This document shows, one piece after another, positions 43,591-55,959 of a stretch of DNA of 64,000 nucleotides. The number at the start of each line of letters is the position of its first letter. The first letter of the stretch is position 1. The notes beneath the pieces are model-generated. The model ran no database searches, was not told where the DNA came from, and worked only from the letters and a program-made list of their open reading frames with translations. The position numbers and the translations under genes were made by a program. The DNA is taken from positions 59,557,408 to 59,621,407 of the forward strand of contig OZ038378.1 in NCBI GenBank assembly GCA_964036045.1, given 5' to 3'. The DNA comes from Eutreptiella sp. 'Long Island Sound 2002'. Lineage: Eukaryota > Euglenozoa > Euglenophyceae > Eutreptiales > Eutreptiaceae.

Positions 43591-45028
43591 GTCTAGACCC
43601 CCATAGGAATTGACGCATAGGGTCGCGTCAATTATTTTGGGGGTCTAGACCCCCATAGGAATTGACGCATAGGGTCGCGTCGATGTTTTTGGGGGTCTAG
43701 ACCTGCATAGGAACTGGCGCATAGGGCCGCGTCAATTATTTTTTGGGTCGAGACCCCCCTAGGAATTGACGCATTGGTGGCGTCAATTATTTAGGGGGTC
43801 TAGACCCCCATAGGAATTGACGCATAGGGTTGCGTCGATTTTTTTGGGGGTCTAGACCCCCATAGGAAAATCACGCATAGGGCGGCGTCAATTATTTTTT
43901 GGGTCGAGACACCCATAGGAACTGGCGCATAGGTCGCGTCAATTATTTAGGGGGTCTAGACCCCCCTAGGAATTGACGCATAGGGTCGCTTCAAATATTT
44001 AGGGGGTCTAGACCCCCCTGGGAATTGACGCATAGGGTCGCGTCAATTATTTTGGGGGTCCAAACCCCCCTAGGAATTGACGCATAGGGTTGCTTCAATT
44101 GTTTAGAGGGTCTAGACTCCCCTAGGAATTGACGCATAGGGTCGCGTCACTTGTTTAGGGGGCCTAGACCCCCATAGGAATTGACGCATAGGGTGGCGTC
44201 AATTATATTGGGGGTCTAGACCCCCATAGGAATTGGCGCATAGGGTCGCGTCAATTGTTTAGGGGTCCAGACCCCCATAGGAATTGACGCATAGGGTCCC
44301 GTCGATTTTTTTGGGGGTCTAGACCCCCATAGGAATTAACGCATAGGGTCGCGTCAATTTTTTTGGGGGTCTAGACCCCCATAGGAACTGGCGCATCGGG
44401 CCGCTTCGATTATTTAAGGGGTCTAGACCCCCCTAGGAATTGACGCATAGGGTCACGTCAATTATTTTGGAGGTCTAGACCCCCATAGGAATTGACGCAT
44501 AGGGTCGCGTCAATCGTTTAAGGGGTCTAGACCCCCATAGGAATTGGCGCATATGGTCGCGTCAATTATTTAGGGGGTCTAGACCCCCCTAGCAATTGAC
44601 GCATACGGTTGAGTCAATTATTTTGGAGGTCTAGACCCCCATAGGAATTGAATCATAGGGTCGCGTCAATTATTTTGGCGGTCTAGATCCCCATAGGAAT
44701 TGGCGCATAGGGTCGCGTCCATTGTTTATGGGGTCTAGACCCCCATAGGAATTGACGCATAGGGTCGCGTCAATTTATTTTGAGGTCTAGTCCCCCATAG
44801 GAATCGACGCATAGGGTCGCGTCAATTGTGTAGGGGGTCTAGACCCCCCTAGGAATTGGCGCATAGGGTCACGTCAATTATTTCGGGGGTCTAGACCCCC
44901 TAGGAATTGACACATAGGGTCGCGTCAATTATTTAGGGGGTCTAGACCCGCATAGGAATTGACGCGTAGCATCGCGTCAATTATTTTGGGGGTCTAGACC
45001 GGCATAGGAATTAACGCATAGGGTCGCG
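43591..45028. repeat. 52-bp satellite carrying two palindromes per unit
   Basis: About 27 tandem copies with starts at 43591, 43643 and so on. Each unit holds the 16-bp palindrome GGGGGTCTAGACCCCC and a hairpin with arms AATTGACGC / GCGTCAATT around an 8-nt loop. Copies diverge by several percent, with variants at the loop and in the G and T runs. Confidence 0.9.
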
Positions 45029-45029
45029 C

Positions 45030-48000
45030 CCTTTGGGGCCCTATGGGCACCTTTGAGGACCTTTGGGGACTCATCAGGGCCCATGGGGGCCTACTGGCGC
45101 CTATGGGCTCCTTTGGGGGCCTATGGGCACCTTTGGGGGCCTATGGGGACCTATGGGCACCTTTGGAGGCCTATGGGGGCCTATGGGGACCCATGGGGGC
45201 CTATGGGGGCCTATCGGGGCCTTTGGGGACCTCTGTGGACCTATGGGCACCTTTGGGGACCTATGGGCACCTTTGGGGACCTACAAGGGCCTATGGGGAC
45301 CTTTGGGGACCTATGGGGGCCTATGGGGACCTACGGGGGCCTATGGGGACCTATGGGGGCCTATGGTGACCTATGGGGACCTATTGGCACCTTTGGGGGC
45401 CTCTGGGGGCGTATGGGGACCTTTGGGGACCTACGGGGCCCAATGGGGGCCTATGGGGACCTATGGGGACCTATGGGGGCCTTTGGGGGCCTATGGGGAC
45501 CTTGGGGGACCTTTGCGCACCGTTGGGGACCTATCAGGGCCTATGGCGGCCTATGGGGACCTATGGGCACCTTTGGGGACCTATGTGGACTTTTGGGGGC
45601 CTATGGGCACCTTTGGGGGCCTAGGGGGACCTATGAGCACCTTAGGGGGCGTATGTGCACTTTTGGTGACCTATGGGGGCCTATGGGGACCTATGAGCAC
45701 CTTTGGGGGCCTATGGGGGCCTATGGGGGCCTATGGGGGCCAATGGGCACCTTTGGGGACCTATGGGCGCCGTTGGGGACCTATGGGGACCTGTGTGCAC
45801 CTTTGGGGACCTATGGGCACCTTTGGGGGCCCATGGGGGTCTATGGAGAGTCATTGGCATCTAGGGGGACATTTGGGGACCTTTCGGGGCCTATGGGGGC
45901 CTATGGGGACCTATGGGCACCTTTGGGGACCTATGGGCACCTTTGGGGACCCATGGGGACCTTTGGGGACTTATGGAGGCCTATGGTGACCTATGGGGAC
46001 CTATGGGGGCCTTTCGGGGCCTATGGGGACCTTTGGGGACCTACGGGGGCCTATGGGGGCTTTTGAGGACCTATTGGGACCAATGGGGGCCTTTGGGGGC
46101 CCATGCGGACCTTTGGGGACCTATGGGCACTGTTGGAGACCTATCGGGGCCTATAGCAGCCTATGGGGACCTATGGGCACCTTTGCGGACCTATGGGGAC
46201 CTTTGGGGGCCTATGGGGACCTTTGGGGGCCTATGGGGGCCTATGGGGACCTTTGGGGGTCTATGGGGGCCTATGGGGACCTATGAGCACCTTTGGGGGC
46301 CTATGGGGGCCTATGGGGACCTATGGGGGCCAATGGGCACCTTTGGGGACCTATGGGCACCTTTGGGGATCTATGGGCGCCGTTGGGGACCTATGGGGAC
46401 CTACGCGCACGTTTGGGGACGTATGGGCACCTTTGGGGGCCTATGGGGGCCTATAGTGGCCTATGGAGAGTCATTGGCATCTAGGGGGACCATTGGGGAC
46501 CCATCGGGGCCTATGGGGGCCCATGGGGTCCTATGGGCACCTTTGGGGACCTATGGGCACCTTTGGGGACCTGTGGGCACCTTTGGGGACCTATGGTCAC
46601 CTTTGGGGACCAATGGGCACCTTTGCGGACCTACGAGGGCCTATGGCGACCTTTGGGGACCTATGGGGGCCTATGGGGACCTATGGGGGCCTATGGTGAC
46701 CTACGGGGACCTATGGGGACCTTTGCGGGCCTATGGGGACCTTTGGGGACCTACGGGGCCCAATGGGGGCCTATGGAGACCTATGGGGGCCTATGGGGAC
46801 CTTTGGGGACCTATGCGCACCGTCGGGGACCTATCGGGGCGTATGGCGGCCTATGGGGACCTATGGGCACCTTTGGGGACCTATGGGGACCTTTGGGGGC
46901 CTATGGGCACCTTTGGGGGCCTATGGGGACCTATGAGCACCTTAGGGGGCGTATGTGCACCTATGGTGACCTATGGGGGCCTATGGGGATCTATGAGCAC
47001 CTTTGGGGGCCTATGGGGGCCTATGGGGACCTATGGGGGCCAATGGGAACCTTTGGGGACCTATGGGCGCCGTTGGGGACCTATGGGGACCTATGCGCAC
47101 CTTTGGCGACCTATGGGCACCTTTGGGGGCCTATGGGGGCGTATGGGGGCCTATGGAGAGTCATTGGCATCTAGGGGGACCATTGGGGACCCATCGGGGC
47201 CTATGGGGGCCGATGGGGACCTATGGGCACCTTTGGGGACCTATGGGCACCTTTGGGGACCTGTGGGCACCTTTGGGGACCTATGGTCACCTTTGGGGAC
47301 CAATGGGCACCTTTACGGACCTACGAGGGCCTATGGGGACCTTTGGGGACCTATGGGGGCCTATGGGGACCTATGGGGGCCTATGGTGACCTACGGGGAC
47401 CTATGGGGACCTTTGCGGGCCTATGGGGACCTTTGGGGACCTACGGGGCCCAATGGGGGCCTATGGAGACCTATGGGGGCCTATGGGGACCTTTGGGGAC
47501 CTATGCGCACCGTCGGGGACCTATCGGGGCGTATGGCGGCCTATGGGGACCTATGGGCACCTTTGGGGACCTATGGGGACCTTTGGGGGCCTATGGGCAC
47601 CTTTGGGGGCCTATGGGGACCTATGAGCACCTTAGGGGGCGTATGTGCACCTATGGTGACCTATGGGGGCCTATGGGGACCTATGAGCACCTTTGGGGGC
47701 CTATGGGGGCCTATGGGGACCTATGGGGGCCTATGGGGGCCTATGGGGGCCAATGGGCACCTTTGGGGACCTATGGGCGCCGTTGGGGACCTATGGGGAC
47801 CTGTGCGCACCTTTGGGGACCTATGGGCACCTTTGGGGGCCTATGGCGGGCCCATGGGGGTCTATGGAGAGTCATTGGCATCTAGGGGGACATTTGGGGA
47901 CCTTTCGGGGCCTATGGGGGCCTATGGGGACCTATGGGCACCTTTGGGGACCTATGGGCACCTTTGGGGACCCATGGGGACCTTTGGGGACTTATGGAGG

Positions 48001-51000
48001 CCTATGGTGACCTATGGGGACCTATGGGGGCCTTTCGGGGCCTATGGGGACCTTTGGGGACCTACGGGGGCCTATGGGGGCTTTTGAGGACCTATTGGGA
48101 CCAATGGGGGCCTTTGGGGGCCCATGCGGACCTTTGGGGACCTATGGGCACTGTTGGAGACCTATCGGGGCCTATGGCGGCCTATGGGGACCTATGGGCA
48201 CCTTTGCGGACCTATGGGGACCTTTTGGGGCCTATGGGGACCTTTGGGGGCCTATGGGGGCCTATGGGGACCTATGAGCACCTTTGGGGGCCTATGGGGG
48301 CCTATGGGGACCTATGGGGGCCAATGGGCACCTTTGGGGACCTATGGGCACCTTTGGGGATCTATGGGCGCCGTTGGGGACCTATGGGGACCTACGCGCA
48401 CGTTTGGGGACGTATGGGCACCTTTGGGGGCCTATGGGGGCCTATAGTGGCCTATGGAGAGTCATTGGCATCTAGGGGGACCATTGGGGACCCATCGGGG
48501 CCTATGGGGGCCCATGGGGACCTATGGGCACCTTTGGGGACCTATGGGCACCTTTGGGGACCTGTGGGCACCTTTGGGGACCTATGGTCACCTTTGGGGA
48601 CCAATGGGCACCTTTGCGGACCTACGAGGGCCTATGGCGACCTTTGGGGACCTATGGGGGCCTATGGGGACCTATGGGGGCCTATGGTGACCTACGGGGA
48701 CCTATGGGGACCTTTGCGGGCCTATGGGGACCTTTGGGGACCTACGGGGCCCAATGGGGGCCTATGGAGACCTATGGGGGCCTATGGGGACCTTTGGGGA
48801 CCTATGCGCACCGTCGGGGACCTATCGGGGCGTATGGCGGCCTATGGGGACCTATGGGCACCTTTGGGGACCTATGGGGACCTTTGGGGGCCTATGGGCA
48901 CCTTTGGGGGCCTATGGGGACCTATGAGCACCTTAGGGGGCGTATGTGCACCTATGGTGACCTATGGGGGCCTATGGGGACCTATGAGCACCTTTGGGGG
49001 CCTATGGGGGCCTATGGGGACCTATGGGGGCCAATGGGCACCTTTGGGGACCTATGGGCGCCGTTGGGGACCTATGGGGACCTATGCGCACCTTTGGCGA
49101 CCTATGGGCACCTTTGGGGGCCTATGGGGGCGTATGGGGGCCTATGGAGAGTCATTGGCATCTAGGGGGACCTTTGGGGACCTATCGGGGCCTATGGGGG
49201 CCTATGGAGACCTTTTGGGGACCTTTGGGGACCTATGGGCACCTTTGGGGACCCATGGGGACCTTTGGGGACCTATGGGGGCCTCTGGGGGCCTATGCGG
49301 ACCTTTGGGGACCTACCGGGGGCTATGGGGGCTCACGGGGACCCATGGGGACCTATGGGGACCTATGAGCACCTTTGGGGGCCTATGGGGGCCTATGGGG
49401 ACCTATGGGGGCCAATGGGCACCTTTGGGGACCTATGGGCGCCGTTGGGGACCTATGGGGACCTATGCGCACTTTTGGCGACCTATGGGCACCTTTGGGG
49501 GCCTATGGGGGCGTATGGGGGCCTATGGAGAGTCATTGGCATCTAGGGGGACCTTTGGGGACCTATCGGGGCCTATGGGGGCCTATGGAGACCTTTTGGG
49601 GACCTTTGGGGACCTATGGGCACCTTTGGGGACCCATGGGGACCTTTGGGGACTTATGGAGGCCTATGGTGACCTGTGGGGACCTATGTGGGCCTCTGGG
49701 GGCCTATGGGGACCTTTGGGGACCTACCGGGGGCTATGGGGGCTTACGGGGACCCATGGGGACCTATGGGGACCTATGAGCACCTTTGGGGGCCTATGGC
49801 CACCTTTGGGGACCTATGGGGGCCTATGGGGACCTATGAGCACCTTTGTGGGCCTTTGGGGACCTATGGGGGCCAATGGGCAGCTTTGGGGACCTATGGG
49901 CGCCGTTGGGTACCTATGGGGACCTATGGGGACCTTTGGGGGCCTATGGGTGCCTATGGGGGCCTATGGAGAGTCATTGGCATCTAGGGGGACCTTTGGG
50001 GACCTATCGGGGCCTATGGGGGCCTATGGGGACCTTTGGGCACCTTTGGGGACCTATGGGCACCTTTGGGGACCCATGGGGACCTTTGGGGACTTATGGA
50101 GGCCTATGGTGACCTATGGGGACCTATGGGGGCCTCTGGGGGCCTATGGGGACCTTTGGGGACCTACGGGGGCCTCTGGGGGCTTACGGGGACCTATGGG
50201 GACCTATGGGGACCTATGGGGATCTTTGGGGGCCTACGGGGACCTTTGGGGACCTATGGGCACCGTTGGGGACCTATCGGGGCCTATGGCGCCCTATGGG
50301 GACCTATGGGCACCTTTGCGGACCTATGGGGACCTTTGGGGGCCTATGGGCACCTTTGGGGGCCTATGGGGGCCTATGGGGACCTATGAGCACCTTTGGG
50401 GGCCTATGGGCACCTTTGGGGACCTATGGGGGCCTATGGGGGCCTATGAGCACCTTTGGAGGCCTATGGGGACCTTTTGGGGGCCTATGGGGGCCTATGT
50501 TGGCCTATGGAGAGTCATTGGCATCTAGGGGGGCCTTTGGGGACCTATCGGGGCCTATGGGGGCCTATGGTCACCTATGGGCACCTTTGGGGACCTATGG
50601 GCACCTTTGGGGACCCATGGGGACCTATGGTGGCCTATGGGGACTCATTGGCATCTAGGGGGACATTTGGGGACCTATCGGGGCCTCTTGGGGGCCTATG
50701 GGAACCTATGGGGACCTATCGGGGCCTATGGGGACCTATGGAGGCCTATGGGGACCTATGGGGGCCTATGGGGACCTATGGGGACCTATGGGCACCTTTT
50801 GGGACCGATGGGGACCTATGGGGACCTATGGGCACCTATGGGCATCTATGGGCACCTTTGGGGACCTATCGGGACCTATGGGGACCGATGGGGATGTATG
50901 GGCCTAATGGGACCTATGGGGACCTATGGGGACCTACAGGGACTTGTGGGGACCTATGGGGTCCCATCGGGACCTATCGGGACCTATGGGGACCTTTGGG

Positions 51001-51060
51001 GACTTTTGGGGACCCATTGGCACCTTTGGGGAACTATTAGGGCCTATGGGGACCTACGGG
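45030..51060. repeat. 10-bp satellite CCTATGGGGA with higher-order structure
   Basis: About 6 kb of degenerate 10-bp units (CCTATGGGGA, CCTTTGGGGA, CCTATGGGGG and CCTTTGGGCA). Because 10 is not a multiple of 3, all three plus frames read the same 10-residue peptide and stay open, giving false ORFs of up to 864 codons. A marker GAGAGTCATTGGCATCTAGG recurs at 45846, 46466, 47156, 47867, 48457, 49147, 49528, 49969 and 50510. The spacings show 690-bp and about 1991-bp higher-order duplications. Confidence 0.95.
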
Positions 51061-51139
51061 GTGGGGGGCATCACCTTTTTGCACACCCATTTTGACACCA
51101 ACCCCCCCCCCCCCCGCCCCTTCCTCCAAGCATCACATC

Positions 51140-52214
51140 TATATCAGACGTATCACACCTCGTGTGGTGTACAATGCAAAAACAACATGCCATATCAGAC
51201 ATCCGACATCACACTTTATACACAATCCTGGGGTCAGACGGGGCACGTGTTCAAGGAGGAGTTCTTGGCGAAGGATGGCAAGATAGTGGTGAACATAAAG
51301 ATGGCGGCGGACAACGCGGGCGAGACGTGGGGCGGCATCTTCAACGTGGCATGGACAAGCCCAAACCGGCCACCGTAATCAGGCGACAAGGCTGCGGTGT
51401 ACGCAGTGATTCCGACGGGCAGTGGGGGTCAAGACGAAGGTCTTCGTACGATCAGTTTCCTCACGTTGTACTTTGGGCGCAAAGGGTCGTGCAAGCCTCT
51501 CTACGAAGTACCCGGGTGTGTTCTTGGTGCAGGTTGGGTACGTGCGGGCAACCTCGGATGAGCCACAGCTACGGCATTGGGATCTGACGCTGAAGTTGCA
51601 AACCGTTGGGGCTGGAGTAGGCCTTCTCGTGCTTCATGTTTGTGAATATGGACTGCCCCATGGACGGCCGCGAGAACATGTTCGTGTACGGTTCTGGCTT
51701 TTGTGTTCCCTACCCGTGGCAGAAGGTCTCAATTAGTATGCTGGCGGGTGACCTCTGGATCCTGCGCAGTTACGTCATTCACCGTGGTTGGGCTATCCCA
51801 GGAGATGCGCTGCCTGGATCAACCCGTATCATTGCCTTTGCCGCCGTTGCGACGCTCCGCGTCGACTACGAGATGACCGTGTTGATCATTCCGCCACCCT
51901 GGGCTGAAGCCCCCACGCAACAACCGTCGTGCCCTAAAGCCGTGTACTATACAGCAGCGCAATGCAACCCTGTGGTGAAGGCTGACCCGCCGCCCAAGTA
52001 TTTCGCTTGTGACAGCCGTCCTCTTTGTGCTGTACATGTGGGTCAACTTTGCGCGGACTGCGAGCACGTTTCCCGGCAAGATGCGCCTGCTGTGGAGGAC
52101 GCGCCTGCGGAGATGGCTGCCGAGAGAGGAGAGGAAGTTGATGAGGGGACGCAGAAGATGGTGGAGGAGGATCTATGTAGGGTTGGCGGCTTTGGTGCCC
52201 TTGGTACACGCTAG
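51140..52214 (+). CDS. 2OG-Fe(II) oxygenase-like C-terminal half, frameshifted
   Basis: Segments: FKEEFLAKDGKIVVNIKMAA, GETWGGIFNVAWTSPNRPP, TAA 51376, SGDKAAVYAVIPTGSGGQDE, ISFLTLYFGRKG; then after a shift LGLE, TAG 51618, AFSCFMFVNMDCPMDGRENM, FVYGSGFCVPYPWQKVSISM, GDLWILRSYVIHRGWAIPGD, STRIIAFAAVATL. GDLWILRS-VIHRG and STRIIAF would fit the distal His and the 2OG-binding Arg of a double-stranded beta-helix oxygenase, as in the 23-24.9 kb protein. It ends in an acidic tail at TAG 52212, next to C-family repeats. Family call is tentative. Confidence 0.4.
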
Positions 52215-52500
52215 AATACACCATCTCGTTCTAGCCTAGAACCCGCTAGAGCAGCTAGAACGAAAAAAAAGGGGGATACCCCCCCCCCCCGAAGGGGGGG
52301 GATTGGAGGTGTCAAACCTGGACCCCCCTATCCGTACTCGGGGGCCCATACTTTTTTTTTTCACAACTTCACTTTTCTGACCTGATTTTGTAGTCGAAAA
52401 TTTTTTCGTTCTAGCGGCGTTCTAGCGACGTTCTAGCGAGCGTCGCTAGAACGCCGCTAGAACGGTTCGCTAGAACGCCGCTAGAACGATATATATGAAT
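52215..52500. repeat. C-family repeat block: CGTTCTAGCG then CGCTAGAACG
   Basis: Three forward CGTTCTAGCG-type units (about 52405-52440) are followed by reverse-complement units (about 52443-52490), giving a near-perfect long hairpin. Looser copies lie at 52215-52265. It marks the 3' edge of minus-strand gene set C. Confidence 0.8.
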
Positions 52501-52666
52501 GCTCCGCCACTCCTCAAAGAGAAGCTGCCCCGGCTACCATGGCCATCCGTGGCCAATCACAGGGTCCCGATGCTAGACCCAACTCACGGAGCGACAGAAT
52601 CCCCCCCCTACGACCCCCGGTCAGCCCGGTTCGCCCCCCACCGCACCCCATAGGTCACTTGAAAGG

Positions 52667-53762
52667 TCAGTTGGCGGGCCGGCGCCAGGTCACTTGGTGG
52701 TGGGTTAGCCCGATTAGCCCGGTTAGCCCGATTAGCCGACCTGCCCCCCCAGGCCCCCATTTGCGAGTCACGACACCGAGGTTACCCCTCTTGCGTGGTG
52801 GGGGGTTGCCGGGGCTGATCCTTGCTCCCGGCACCCCCCTTCTCACCCCCCGTGTCCCCTTCCTTCTCACCCTCCTTGTCACCCCCCACCTCAACCTGCT
52901 TGTCACCCCCCTCCCCCTTGTCACCACCCTCGTCCCCCTCGTCATCCCCGTCATCCCCGTCGTCCCCGTTGTCCCCGGCCCCCAAGGCCTCCCGGAGGTG
53001 GGCCTCCGCTTCCTCCCGGGTGAGGAAGAGGAGCTCCTCCGCCACCCGGAGAGTGCCCCCCTCTTTCTCCCGCTTCCTCTTCTTCCCCTTCTTCCCCTTC
53101 TTCCCCCCCTCCCCCTCCCCATTGGAACTGTGACACCACCAACCACTCCCCTGGGTCCAACTCCTCATCCCAATCCCCCAACACCGTCACTTGGCTGACG
53201 GTCCCCCCATTGCTCCCCTCCCTCCAAGGGACATACCGGGTGTCCCCCACACCCCGCACATTCCCTTAGGGGTCGCGGCCCCTTTTTTGCAAGGGGGGGG
53301 CTTGGGGGTGGGGGGGGGTTGGCTTTGCCCTTGCCCTTGGCCTAGGGCTTGGCCTTGGCCTTGAGCTCGCCCTGCTGCCCTTGGGGGTGGGGCGCCTCTG
53401 CGTCGCTACTCTCGAAGTGGCGGGGTCTTTTCTTGGGGGCCCTTTGGGGGGGGGTTTGGGGGCCTTGGGGGGGGTGTCTCCCCCCCGCTGCGGGTGTTGT
53501 TGCTGCTGCTGCTGCTGTTGCTATCATCCCCCGCCCGGTCCTGCAACCTCCCCCAACCCTTGTGCTGCGGGTCCATGCCCCCCGCACTCGTGCCCGCTTC
53601 CCACCTACCCAAACCCTCCAGCATTGAAAGGGCCAAATGGGGGTTTGTCCCCATCATCCGGCTCAACTCGGTGACCCCCACGAGGCGCGTCCGCCCTCCG
53701 CCATCGCGCCACCCCGCGCGCACCCCGCGGGGGTCGGCTCCACACGTCTGCACGCTGACAAC
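52667..53762 (-). CDS. Gene set C, 3' exon(s): acidic/basic tail
   Basis: Starts at 53762 after acceptor TCTTCAG with VVSVQTCGADPRG, then LVGVTELSRMMGTNPHLALS, a Ser/Asn/Pro region, and in another frame HFESSDAEAPHPQ and AKAKP, TAG 53342, AKGKGKA. After a G-run shift comes RDP, TAA 53266, GNVRGVGDTRYVPWREGSNG and VTVLGDWDEELDPGEWLVVS; finally KKGKKGKKRKREKEGG and an Asp/Gly tail. Both UARs read well as Gln. Unknown family, probably nuclear. Confidence 0.45.
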
Positions 53763-53917
53763 CTGAAGACACAAACAAAATGCAGGTGCGTTCTAGCGGC
53801 GTTCTAGGCAACCGTTCTAGCGGCGTTCTAGCGACGTTCTAGCGGCGGCGGCACGGCGGTGGCTAGATCAACGCTAGAACGGTTGGCTAGATCAACGCTA
53901 GAACTCAATCAACATAC
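53763..53917 (-). other. Phase-0 intron of gene set C with CTAGAACG hairpin
   Basis: A 155-nt minus-strand intron: donor ACG|GTATGT, acceptor TCTTCAG|GTT, phase 0 on both sides. It contains CTAGAACG/CGTTCTAG units in forward and then inverted order. Confidence 0.75.
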
Positions 53918-55245
53918 CGTGCCTTGGCGGTCCATGGCGGAGGAGATTGCCCTCAGGGCCTTGGCGAAGGCGTCCCGGGGGTTGGGGGGGTGCGGCTGCG
54001 GGGGCCCAAAGCGGGGGTTGCGGCGGGCTTGGGCTTGGACTTGGGCCGGGAGGCGATGCCGTGCACCAACCCGGCATGAGCCCCCGGGTTCGCCGCCTCC
54101 GGATTGAAACCCCCGAAGTCCTGCAGCGCCGACCAGGTCTGCTTCCACACCGGGGCCTTCTCCACATACTCCATCCCCCATCGCCCGTGGGTGCCCCCCC
54201 CCCTTTTTCCGCTCGGGGGTGAAGATGTTGGTTTGCGCCTACTCAAACATCTTCACCCCCATTTTTTTTCGGGGGGGGGGCACCTCCCCCCATCGCTTCC
54301 CCGGCCCCTGGCAACTCACGTTGCCACCCCCACGACCCGTTGACCACCCCTAGGTGCAGGGCCTTGTCCAGGTGGATAACCCCCCCCTCGTCCACCCATA
54401 CCCACCGCCCCGCCCCCAACAGCCGGTGGTGCACCCGCACCAACAAAAACCGGAGAGTCCATACCGGACTCTCCGGGGCGACGAGGAGGGGGGTGTCCAG
54501 GTTTTGGGAGGTGGGGCCAGCCAGGACAGCCGGGTCCCATGGCAAGACCTGGAGGGCCCCCGCACACCTCGACCCCATCATCTGCCTGAGCCACTGGCTC
54601 GCCCTCCCCCCCGCCGGCGACGCCACGACCGCCTTCGCCTCCTCCTCCCTCTTCACGATCTCCTCCTCCATCTCCTCTGCCTCCGCGTCCAACTCCACCA
54701 CCTCGTCCACCTCCTCTTCCTTCACCCTCGCCACCACTGCCGCCAACTCCCTCTCGCTCTGCCGCACCGCGCGATCGAACCCCTCGATCGCCTCCTCCTT
54801 CTCCGCAACCTTCACCTTCGCCTTGCGAAGGTTGGCCTCCCCCCAGTGGATCCTCTCCGCATCCCATCCCTCCCCGAGGCTGGCCAATTTCGTCTCCCAT
54901 TGGGAGACTTTGGTCTTAGCCCTTCCCTTGGCCGCCTTGGAGGCTGCAAGGGAACCCAAGAGCCCTTTGAGCTCCCCCCGCGCCTCCTCCACCTCCGGGT
55001 CCTCCTCCGCGGGGACCGCTGCCGACCCCTGCTTCCGGGCGACCAACGGGGGAGGGGGTGGCGATGTCGGATGAGGGGCTTGGGGTTGGGGCTCGGCCTT
55101 GGCCTTGGGCTTGGGGAGGGGGGGTGCCTTGCCCTTCAGCCTTTGGCTCCGCCTCCTCGGCCGGAGCCTGCCGTGCCCGCCTTTGCGCCTCCAGGATATC
55201 CGCAATCAGCGCCTGGGTCGCCGCATTGTGTAGCAGACACAGAAG
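53918..55245 (-). CDS. Gene set C, coiled-coil exon region
   Basis: On the minus strand: NAATQALIADILEAQRRARQ (near 55235), a Pro/Lys linker, then a long coiled coil (AASKAAKGRAKTKVSQWETK, LRKAKVKVAEKEEAIEGFDR, VKEEEVDEVVELDAEAEEME), SPVWTLRFLLVRVHHRLLGA and EGGVIHLDKALHLGVVNGS. After a shift at a G run near 54270 come YVEKAPVWKQTWSALQDFGG and AFAKALRAISSAMDRQGT, ending exactly at the intron donor. Overall layout resembles gene A. No catalytic domain is seen here. Confidence 0.5.
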
Positions 55246-55365
55246 CGTTCTAGCGGCGTTCTAGGCAACTTTTCTAGCGGCGTTCTAGCGATAGTCTAGC
55301 GGCCGATCGTGCTGCCTAGATCAAGACTAGAACGATTCCCTAGATCACCGCTAGAACGCACAACA
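55246..55365. repeat. C-family repeat block (probable intron)
   Basis: Three CGTTCTAGCGG-type units followed by CTAGATCAAGACTAGAACG and CTAGATCACCGCTAGAACG, again forward then inverted, between coding segments of gene set C. Splice sites are less clear than at the other two introns. Confidence 0.7.
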
Positions 55366-55492
55366 CGACATATGCCTGCCTCATCAGCTCGTCCATCTGC
55401 TCTTGCGATGCCATCTTGCGAAATAATGTGGTTCAGGGAAGCCTGCATGTGGCCCTGGCCCCTCTTTACCTCCATGGCATCCCTGGCCGAGC

Positions 55493-55950
55493 ATGGCACT
55501 TGCGACCGGGAGGCTAGGTCGGTCACCCCTGCGCTCCGTCAAGACTTGCAAGTTCGCCTGTCGGAGAGTTGCAGGTTGGAGCGTTTATGGGTCAGCTTCC
55601 CCGGACGGGGAGGAGACGGCCAATTTTTTTGACGCATGCCCGGATATTGCTAAGTGCCTCGGCATTAGGCCAAGCTCGTCCAAGTACAAGACCATCGCGA
55701 ACTTGTGGGACCTGCTGCAGGCCCTCTATTGTACATATCAGGGCCCCAACCCATTGAATTGTGCTGCTGTGGCCCGTGATTTTCGGCGACCGTGTAGTGT
55801 CGGAACAGCATCATGGTATCTACTAAGCCTTGAGCATGATGTAGATACCATGTTGCAGAACATTAAGCCATTTGGCGTGGCTATGTTCTCGGGTGACATT
55901 TCGGAAAGCAGTAACCGCTTTCTGAAACATGGTCACAACGAGCACAGCAG
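55493..55950 (+). CDS. Transposase-type C-terminal fragment on the opposite strand
   Basis: Reads ANFFDACPDIAKCLGIRPSS, SKYKTIANLWDLLQALYCTY, EHDVDTMLQNIKPFGVAMFS, GDISESSNRFLKHGHNEHSS. This is a plausible conserved block and similar in style to the ends of the ORFs at 12 kb and 38.9 kb. It stops in a G run at 55953. It lies head-on inside the minus-strand gene set C, so an insertion of one element into another is likely. Confidence 0.45.
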
Positions 55951-55959
55951 CCGGGGGGG

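Noticed and set aside
43591-45028. CRISPR-like array (regular repeat with palindromes)
   Set aside because: Units are contiguous with no unique spacers, in a eukaryotic context.
45053-50528. Very long ORFs (up to 864 codons) of Gly-Pro-Met-Gly-Thr-Tyr-Gly-Asp-Leu-Trp type
   Set aside because: They are a by-product of the 10-bp satellite, which keeps all three plus frames open and encodes the same peptide in each.
54340-55253. Plus-strand ORFs of 244 and 299 codons
   Set aside because: They are Ser/Thr/Pro- and Pro/Arg/Leu-rich antisense reflections of the coiled-coil exon on the minus strand.
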